Shown: piece after piece, positions 52,858-58,066 of the stretch
Layout of the letters: each line of letters opens with the position of its first letter
Position numbering within the stretch: position 1 is the stretch's first letter
NCBI GenBank assembly: GCA_025963775.1
Contig: JAOQAD010000034.1
Span: 1-58,066, forward strand
DNA length: 58,066 bases
Source: Bacteroidota bacterium
GTDB lineage: Bacteria; Bacteroidota; Bacteroidia; 2-12-FULL-35-15
Direction: 5' to 3'
Notes under the pieces: model-generated
Databases searched by the model: none
What the model saw: only the letters and a program-made list of their open reading frames with translations
Told to the model about the DNA's origin: nothing
Translations under genes and position numbers: made by a program

Positions 52858-53672
52858 GCAGGGAAAGTTACAGGATCGTATTCAGCGTGGATGTATCCCA
52901 TTCCTATTTTGAAGGAGGCATCTGCAGCTGCCTGCAATTTAACCCTGACGAGTTGACTGCAGCTCTTCTGAAGCGGTTTGGATTTATAGTGCGGAGCAGG
53001 ACTTCCGGGTTTGACCTGTACAGCAATACAGCCGGTTCACTTGCGGCGCTTTTTAATTATATGAAGGAAGTAAGCGCACAGGATCATTTTGATTTTCAGC
53101 TGTTGAATTCGAATGGAGAATTTTATCATTTTACTGAACTGCCTGCTGACTGGGTCGGGCAGCTTGTGTACGACAGCCATTCCGGCGAGCCGCTCAGTAA
53201 CGGGAACATTCAGCTGCCCGCAGCATTATCCGCACAGGCGGCGCTCCCGGAGTTCGGAAGCCTTGTTATCCGCTTCGATGACCTGCTGAAGCTCAATGAT
53301 CAGCCGGCATGCTTCAGGATCGGCTTCAATGCGCGAGCTACCCAATGGCAGTATTATATTATTAACAGAAGCGGGGTGCAGCTCGAAAACCCGGCTATCA
53401 GCGGGAAAGCAAACATTGCTTTCGAAGGCCCTGAAAATGTGCTGATCCCCGATGGGCAGAAAGCGCTGCTATTCTCTTCCGGGAGCTTACTTCCCTTAAG
53501 CGAGCTCCCGAACTATAAGTTCGACCTTGTCAATAACCCTTCTGCTGAACAAACAAAAAAAACATCCGCGAAGGTCATCATCAAAGGATTGCCGAATGCA
53601 GACCCGAAGCGGACCGGGATTGCAGCAGCCATGAAAAATCAGGTGTCATCACCCATCTATATATATTTATAA
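52854..53672 (+). CDS. Unrecognised protein between cap and sheath genes
   Basis: 272 residues, no signal peptide or membrane segment. N-terminus SYRIVFSVDVSHSYFEGGIC, then FNPDELTAALLKRFGFIVRS, beta-rich middle (FRIGFNARATQWQYYIINRS), then AFEGPENVLIPDGQKALLFS, and a hydrophobic C-terminal end VSSPIYIYL. I cannot name a family. Its ATG overlaps the stop of the DUF4255 gene and the sheath gene follows 30 bp later. It is therefore either a structural/assembly factor of the particle or a regulatory partner; being in the operon strongly suggests a role in the system. Confidence 0.7.
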   Translation: MSRESYRIVFSVDVSHSYFEGGICSCLQFNPDELTAALLKRFGFIVRSRTSGFDLYSNTAGSLAALFNYMKEVSAQDHFDFQLLNSNGEFYHFTELPADWVGQLVYDSHSGEPLSNGNIQLPAALSAQAALPEFGSLVIRFDDLLKLNDQPACFRIGFNARATQWQYYIINRSGVQLENPAISGKANIAFEGPENVLIPDGQKALLFSSGSLLPLSELPNYKFDLVNNPSAEQTKKTSAKVIIKGLPNADPKRTGIAAAMKNQVSSPIYIYL

Positions 53673-53702
53673 ATAAACCAATCACTAACAACTAAAAAAT
53701 TT

Positions 53703-55289
53703 ATGCTCGCATCAAACGTCAAATCACCGGGTGTCTACATAACCGAGATGAATGCCTTCCCGAATTCAGTGGTTCCTGTAGCTACTGCAGTTCCGGCTTT
53801 CATCGGCTACACGCCCCAGGCCTTGTACGAAGGGAAATCGTACACCAATGTGCCTTTTAAGATCTCATCATTTGCAGAATTCCAGGCGATATTCTGTTAC
53901 CAGCCTCCGGCTTCGCAGGGGTCCGCTCCACAGGCGCCCACTCCACAGCAGTACAGCCCCCAGTATTACCTGGTGCCCTCGAAAACCCAGCCGGCAAGCG
54001 GCGATTACATGCAGTTCGGCAGCACGTATTATTCAATCCTGCCCGATCCGAACTCCGTGTATTACATGTACAACAGCATCCGTCTTTTTTATGACAATGG
54101 CGGCGCCGATGCGTACATCGTTTCTGTAGGCAGCTACGGTGAGAATTCAGGAAAACCGATGAATCTTGGCGATCCGCTCGTAAACCCCAATGTGGATGTT
54201 AACCAGCTGAAGTACGGCCTTGCCTTGCTTAAGAACGAAGTGGAGCCGACCATGTACATTTGCCCGGAAGCTACGCTGCTCAGTGTTGCCAACAATGGCA
54301 ACCTGATGCAGGCAATGCTGCTGCAGTGCTCGACTATGCAAACTGCCATCAGCATTTTTGATGTGATCGGTGGCAATGCTCCTGATCCGTTCCTGTATAT
54401 AGATGACATTACAACTTTCCGGGAGAACACAGGTTCGATCGGCCTTGAGTACGGTACGGCCTATTATCCGTTCATCGGCACTTCGCTGATGCAGACTTCG
54501 GATATTGATTATACCAATTTTTTTGGAAACAATCCGTCCCAGCTTGCTTCGGTGCTGAGTCCTGCGGATAATCCCGATTCTAACATTACCTCCATCATGG
54601 CAAGCATCAGCGCCGGAACCCTTACTGTTTTACAAAACAACAATGCGCTGATCAATGCAAGCCAAACCTACCAGCAGATCCTCAAGCATGTGCTCGCAGA
54701 TGCAAATACGCTTCCTCCGAGCGCTGCAATGGCAGGCATAATGACCACTATCGACAACCAGGACGGTGTATGGCAGGCGCCTGCAAATGTATCCATTGCA
54801 GATTCAGCCACCCTGCCGATCCGCTTATCGGAAAGCCAGCAGGAAAATTTAAATATGGATGCGGTTTCCGGAAAATCCATCAATGCCATCCGTTCATTTA
54901 ACGGGATAGGCATCCTCGTGTGGGGAGCACGGACACTTGACGGCAATAGCCAGGACTGGAAGTATCTTCCTGTAAGAAGGACAATGATCTTCCTGGAGCA
55001 ATCCTGTAAACTTGCAGCCCAGGCATACGTGTTCCAGCCCAATAATAAAAACACCTGGGAGGCAGTGAAAGCCATGATCGGCAGCTTCCTTACATCGATC
55101 TGGAAAGAAGGCGGACTGTTCGGCCCAACGGCTGCCACTGCCTTCAGCGTGGATTGCGGACTGGGAACCACCATGACCAACGATGATATCCTGAACGGCT
55201 TTATGAACGTAACCGTAAAAGTTGCGCTTGTACGCCCTGCAGAGTTCATCATGCTTACCTTCCAGCAGCAAATGCCGGCATCCAGTTAA
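53703..55289 (+). CDS. Contractile sheath protein
   Basis: 528 residues. N-terminus SNVKSPGVYITEMNAFPNSV, then VATAVPAFIGYT, is characteristic of Afp/PVC and phage sheath subunits. The C-terminal core (FLEQSCKLAAQAYVFQPNNK, then WEAVKAMIGSFLTSIWKEGG, and MNVTVKVALVRPAEFIMLTF) contains the subunit-interlocking beta strands. Repeated copies surround the tube and contract to drive it. Only a single sheath gene is present in this window; many related particles have two or three. Confidence 0.93.
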   Translation: MLASNVKSPGVYITEMNAFPNSVVPVATAVPAFIGYTPQALYEGKSYTNVPFKISSFAEFQAIFCYQPPASQGSAPQAPTPQQYSPQYYLVPSKTQPASGDYMQFGSTYYSILPDPNSVYYMYNSIRLFYDNGGADAYIVSVGSYGENSGKPMNLGDPLVNPNVDVNQLKYGLALLKNEVEPTMYICPEATLLSVANNGNLMQAMLLQCSTMQTAISIFDVIGGNAPDPFLYIDDITTFRENTGSIGLEYGTAYYPFIGTSLMQTSDIDYTNFFGNNPSQLASVLSPADNPDSNITSIMASISAGTLTVLQNNNALINASQTYQQILKHVLADANTLPPSAAMAGIMTTIDNQDGVWQAPANVSIADSATLPIRLSESQQENLNMDAVSGKSINAIRSFNGIGILVWGARTLDGNSQDWKYLPVRRTMIFLEQSCKLAAQAYVFQPNNKNTWEAVKAMIGSFLTSIWKEGGLFGPTAATAFSVDCGLGTTMTNDDILNGFMNVTVKVALVRPAEFIMLTFQQQMPASS

Positions 55290-55339
55290 TCAAAAAGAGA
55301 AATCAACCAATTTAATTTAACCTAAAAAAATATAAAATT

Positions 55340-55801
55340 ATGGCAGATGATGGAAGTGCCGAAGGCGCAACATGGCCCATGCCGAAGTTCCGGTTTGAAG
55401 TAGATCTCGGGGATCTGAAAGGCGTGGCATTCCAGGAAGTATCCGGGATGGACGTAGAGAACCAGGTGATCGAATACCGGAAAAGCAACAGCCCTCAGTT
55501 TTCAACTGAAAAAATGCCCGGCATTAAAAAATACGGGAACGTGACAATGAAAAGAGGTGTGTTCGTGAACGACAACACGTTCTGGAAATGGCACGCGGAG
55601 ATCACAATGAACACTGTAAAAAGAAGGACCGTGCTGATCAAGCTGCTGGATGAGTCCGGCACAGTGACCATGCAATGGAAGCTCGATAATGCCTGGCCGA
55701 CAAAGATCACCAGCACCGACCTTAAATCGGATGGTAATGAAGTGGCTGTAGACACTATTGAAATTGCCCATGAGCAGCTCACCATAACAAATGGTAAGTA
55801 A
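55340..55801 (+). CDS. Inner tube protein (gp19 family), copy 1
   Basis: 153 residues. FRFEVDLGDLKGVAFQEVSG, then DVENQVIEYRKSNSPQFST, then KKYGNVTMKRGVFVNDNTFW is the T4 gp19/Pvc1 pattern; NAWPTKITSTDLKSDGNEVA and VDTIEIAHEQLTI close the barrel. Hexameric rings stack to form the rigid tube inside the sheath. Overlaps copy 2 by 11 bp. Confidence 0.93.
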   Translation: MADDGSAEGATWPMPKFRFEVDLGDLKGVAFQEVSGMDVENQVIEYRKSNSPQFSTEKMPGIKKYGNVTMKRGVFVNDNTFWKWHAEITMNTVKRRTVLIKLLDESGTVTMQWKLDNAWPTKITSTDLKSDGNEVAVDTIEIAHEQLTITNGK

Positions 55802-56261
55802 TACTTACCCGGTCAGCTTTTATTTTGAGCTGTCGTTCAATGGCGAGGATGCCGCTTTCCAGGAAGTATCAGGCATTTCAAGAGAGCTAAGCGTGGAAGA
55901 GGTTGTTTGCGGAGGAGAGAACCGGTTCAAATACCGGCTCCCCACCGTTTCAACAAGCCAGAACCTGGTGCTTAAAAGAGCGCTTGTGCCCGAGGGCTCG
56001 CAGCTGATCGACTGGTGTTCCCAGTCAATTGATGCGGGACTTGTTGCAGGAATAATAACGCAGGATGTTTCGTTAAGCCTGTTCGATGCATGGGGGAATG
56101 TTTGCATTATGTGGACCTTTCACAAGGCCTATCCCGTAAAGTATTCCGTCTCCGACCTTAAATCGCAGGAGAACGGACTGGTGATAGAATCGATAGAGCT
56201 GGCCTATACTTATTTTGATGTGGTGCCAGGTACCCTCACAGGAAATTTATTTGACGACTGA
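55791..56261 (+). CDS. Inner tube protein (gp19 family), copy 2
   Basis: 156 residues. Same fold as copy 1 but diverged: FYFELSFNGEDAAFQEVSGI, then LPTVSTSQNLVLKRALVPEG, then AYPVKYSVSDLKSQENGLVI. In Afp/PVC systems such a second tube gene (Pvc5-like) encodes the tube initiator sitting on the spike. Its ATG overlaps the 3' end of copy 1, so translation is coupled. Confidence 0.9.
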   Translation: MVSNTYPVSFYFELSFNGEDAAFQEVSGISRELSVEEVVCGGENRFKYRLPTVSTSQNLVLKRALVPEGSQLIDWCSQSIDAGLVAGIITQDVSLSLFDAWGNVCIMWTFHKAYPVKYSVSDLKSQENGLVIESIELAYTYFDVVPGTLTGNLFDD

Positions 56262-56262
56262 T

Positions 56263-56433
56263 ATGCCGATAGAAATACGGGAAATAATTATTAAAACAGA
56301 GATCACTTCTTCCGGCCATACCCGGCAGGGACGGGTGAATGAAAAAGAGCTGGGCATGTTCAGGAAGCAATTGCTGGAAGAGTGCAAACGCATGATTTCC
56401 GGGAAGACAAAAAAGAACAGTTATAAACGGTAA
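56263..56433 (+). CDS. DUF5908 mini-protein
   Basis: 56 residues from ATG 56263, one base after the tube gene's stop. PIEIREIIIKTEI at the start and a helical middle (EKELGMFRKQLLEECKRMI) fit the DUF5908 family, found almost only in contractile injection clusters. Role unknown, presumably an assembly or baseplate adaptor. Confidence 0.75.
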   Translation: MPIEIREIIIKTEITSSGHTRQGRVNEKELGMFRKQLLEECKRMISGKTKKNSYKR

Positions 56434-56439
56434 GGAATT

Positions 56440-57114
56440 ATGGGTTTACAATTGATGAAGATCACCGGTTATACGGATGAGGAGTTTCAGACACCTTTTG
56501 AAGACCCTTCTTCCTATTCGCTGATGATCAATCCGGATACGATCAAGCAGCAGCGAACCATTGATTACAACTCGGTGCAGGCGCCCGATACCAGTTCTTC
56601 CTCGCAGAAATTCAAAAGCAGCCCGAGCGATAAATTGAGCTTTGATATTGTGATCGATTGTACAGGGGTTGTTGATCCGAAGCGCACCAGTATGTTCAAG
56701 GAGGTTACCGCGCTCGAAAATATTGTATCGAAGTACAATGGCGAAATTCACCGGCCTAATTTTGTGAGCATCCAATGGGGCAGCAATCCTCCTTTTAAAG
56801 GAGTGCTCACATCGTTTGATGTTTCCTATACGCTGTTCAGGCCCGATGGAAGCCCGCTGCGTGCAAAGATCTCGCTCAGCTTCAACTCCTACGTTTCACC
56901 AAAAACGGCAGCCCGGCAGAACAACAACGCATCACCTGACGTTACGCACCTGGTGGATGTGGAGCAAGGAGTTACCCTTCCGCAGCTTTGTCAGCAGGTA
57001 TGGAAAAACAGCAACTATTACGTACAGGTGGCGAAGTACAATGATCTTAATAAATTCAGGAATATGGAAGGAACAGAGCAGCTGATCTTTCCACCGATAA
57101 TTCAACCATCATAA
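56440..57114 (+). CDS. LysM tube-baseplate adaptor (Pvc7-like)
   Basis: 224 residues. The N-terminal part (YSLMINPDTIKQQRTIDYNS; KLSFDIVIDCTGV; NFVSIQWGSNPPFKGVLTSF, then DVSYTLFRPDGSPLRAKISL) is the CIS tube/gp53-like domain. The C-terminal LysM fold (TLPQLCQQVWKNSNYYVQVA) is typical. It links the first tube ring to the spike in Afp/PVC/AlgoCIS particles. Gap to the DUF5908 gene 6 bp, and its TAA overlaps the next ATG (TAATG). Confidence 0.85.
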   Translation: MGLQLMKITGYTDEEFQTPFEDPSSYSLMINPDTIKQQRTIDYNSVQAPDTSSSSQKFKSSPSDKLSFDIVIDCTGVVDPKRTSMFKEVTALENIVSKYNGEIHRPNFVSIQWGSNPPFKGVLTSFDVSYTLFRPDGSPLRAKISLSFNSYVSPKTAARQNNNASPDVTHLVDVEQGVTLPQLCQQVWKNSNYYVQVAKYNDLNKFRNMEGTEQLIFPPIIQPS

Positions 57115-58066
57115 TGGCAGCAACAGGAATTAAAAGCGGTGGCATTGCCACATTCACAGTAAAAGTGCAGGGAAGCGCCGTTCCGGACGACCTGCAGATC
57201 CTTTCCGTGCATATCGAAAAGAAGGTCAACGGAATTCCTACTGCAAGGATCGTGATCCTTGACGGGGAAGCGAACACGGGAAAGTTTGACGCAAGCTCCT
57301 CAGCTACTTTCGTCCCCGGCGCCGATGTAACCATTGAAGCAGGTTATGATACGGTCAATGTGCTGGTCTTTAAAGGCATCATCACGCGCCAGTCGATCCG
57401 GATCGATGAGCTGGTAGGCTCCGCGCTGGAGGTAGAATGCCGCGATGCCGCAGTGAAGATGATCGTCGGCAGAAAGAGCCTGAGCTATTCGGCGAAGACC
57501 GACAGTGATATCATTTCTTCCATCATCGGCACATACGGCTTATCGGCCAGTGTTGCTCCCACTTCCACGGCCTGGCCGCAGCAGGTGCAGTATTATGTTA
57601 CCGACTGGGACTTTATGCTTGCACGCGCAGATGCCAACGGGATGATCGTAACGGTGCTGAACGGTGCAATATCCGTAGGCAAGCCGGATGCCGATACTTC
57701 CCCGGTGCTCGCAGTGGGCTTCGGGAGCGGACTTCTCGAATTCAACGCCGACCTTAATTCGGTGACGCAGCTCGGCAGCGTAAAAGCAAGTGGCTGGGAT
57801 TATAAGAACCAGGCGATCAGCTCTGCTGAAGCATCAGGCCCTGTTGCCGGCCCCGGAAATCTTTCATCACAAACATTATCAGGAGTGGTAGGCCTTTCGG
57901 ATTACCAGCTGCAGACCACAGCGCCGGTTGAAACGTCAGACCTTACCGACTGGTCAAACGCACAGCTTATAAAAAGCGCTTATTCAAAGATCCAGGGTGA
58001 AGCAAAATTCCAGGGCACCAGCCTTGTTGATCCCGGCAAATACATTACCCTCAGCGGGCTTGGCGA
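57114..58066 (+). CDS. VgrG-like spike protein, 3' end off window
   Basis: The 317 residues visible start MAATGIKSGGIATFTVKVQG, then LQILSVHIEKKVNGIPTARI, then EIEAGYDT-type strands and a long phage-D-like domain (VLVFKGIITRQSIRIDELVG; LEVECRDAAVKMIVGRKSLS). This is the gp27-like part of VgrG/Pvc8; the gp5-like OB fold and triple-beta-helix needle should lie beyond the edge. It tips the tube and, in related systems, carries PAAR spikes. Coupled to the LysM gene by TAATG. Confidence 0.85.
   Translation, partial: MAATGIKSGGIATFTVKVQGSAVPDDLQILSVHIEKKVNGIPTARIVILDGEANTGKFDASSSATFVPGADVTIEAGYDTVNVLVFKGIITRQSIRIDELVGSALEVECRDAAVKMIVGRKSLSYSAKTDSDIISSIIGTYGLSASVAPTSTAWPQQVQYYVTDWDFMLARADANGMIVTVLNGAISVGKPDADTSPVLAVGFGSGLLEFNADLNSVTQLGSVKASGWDYKNQAISSAEASGPVAGPGNLSSQTLSGVVGLSDYQLQTTAPVETSDLTDWSNAQLIKSAYSKIQGEAKFQGTSLVDPGKYITLSGLG

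Noticed and set aside
1..58066. CRISPR arrays, rRNA genes or riboswitches
   Set aside because: No regularly spaced identical repeats, no rRNA sequence, and no conserved riboswitch core upstream of ribBA or amt.

Overview
The window comes from a Bacteroidota (Bacteroidetes) chromosome, probably a Sphingobacteriia/Chitinophagia-like lineage. The evidence is a T9SS-type C-terminal sorting domain, a GWxTD-domain protein, a TamB-like giant translocation module, a bifunctional RibBA, a split transketolase, near-absence of Shine-Dalgarno sequences, and promoters of the TTG-N19-TAnnTTTG type. Species cannot be fixed from the sequence alone.

Positions 1 to about 13,980 are a visibly AT-rich accessory island, nearly all on the minus strand, that stops exactly at the 3' end of a tRNA-Ser(UGA). 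It holds a long TPR-array protein cut by the window edge, several small secreted proteins and lipoproteins, and much decay: a truncated paralogue of the TPR gene's 5' end, a carboxypeptidase-regulatory-like gene with an in-frame stop in its signal peptide, a frameshifted outer-membrane protein, a SUKH immunity gene killed by one Trp-to-stop change, and a duplicated 100-bp tract carrying the tail of a response-regulator gene. Its most interesting content is a tightly packed five-gene run, 12278 to 6770: HTH regulator, a 691-aa GNAT/PIN-like/ASCH-like protein, an ASCH protein, a TPR-histidine kinase and a NarL-type regulator. This looks like a toxin-antitoxin or defence-type module wired to a two-component system.

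Positions 14,000 to 51,000 are higher-GC core genome: GWxTD protein, glycosyltransferase, aroQ, xerD, an ECF sigma/membrane protein/Spy-like operon, transketolase halves separated by a VWA gene, ychF, topoisomerase IV parE/parC, an outer-membrane porin plus amt, a T9SS cargo protein, tsaD, tamB, ribBA, a DUF763 protein and assorted envelope proteins. Intergenic regions carry dispersed palindromic repeats, including units with GTCAT/ATGAC ends and a nested inverted-repeat cluster at 31.6-31.95 kb.

Positions 51,000 to 58,066 contain the start of a contractile injection system (eCIS/Afp-PVC-like, phage-tail related). The order is a LuxR-type regulator with a degenerate receiver domain, a DUF4255 cap/terminator protein, an unrecognised 272-aa protein, the sheath, two tube proteins, a DUF5908 mini-protein, a LysM tube-adaptor protein and a VgrG-like spike that runs off the right edge. 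The rest of the particle (baseplate, AAA ATPase, tape measure, effectors) should lie to the right of the window.
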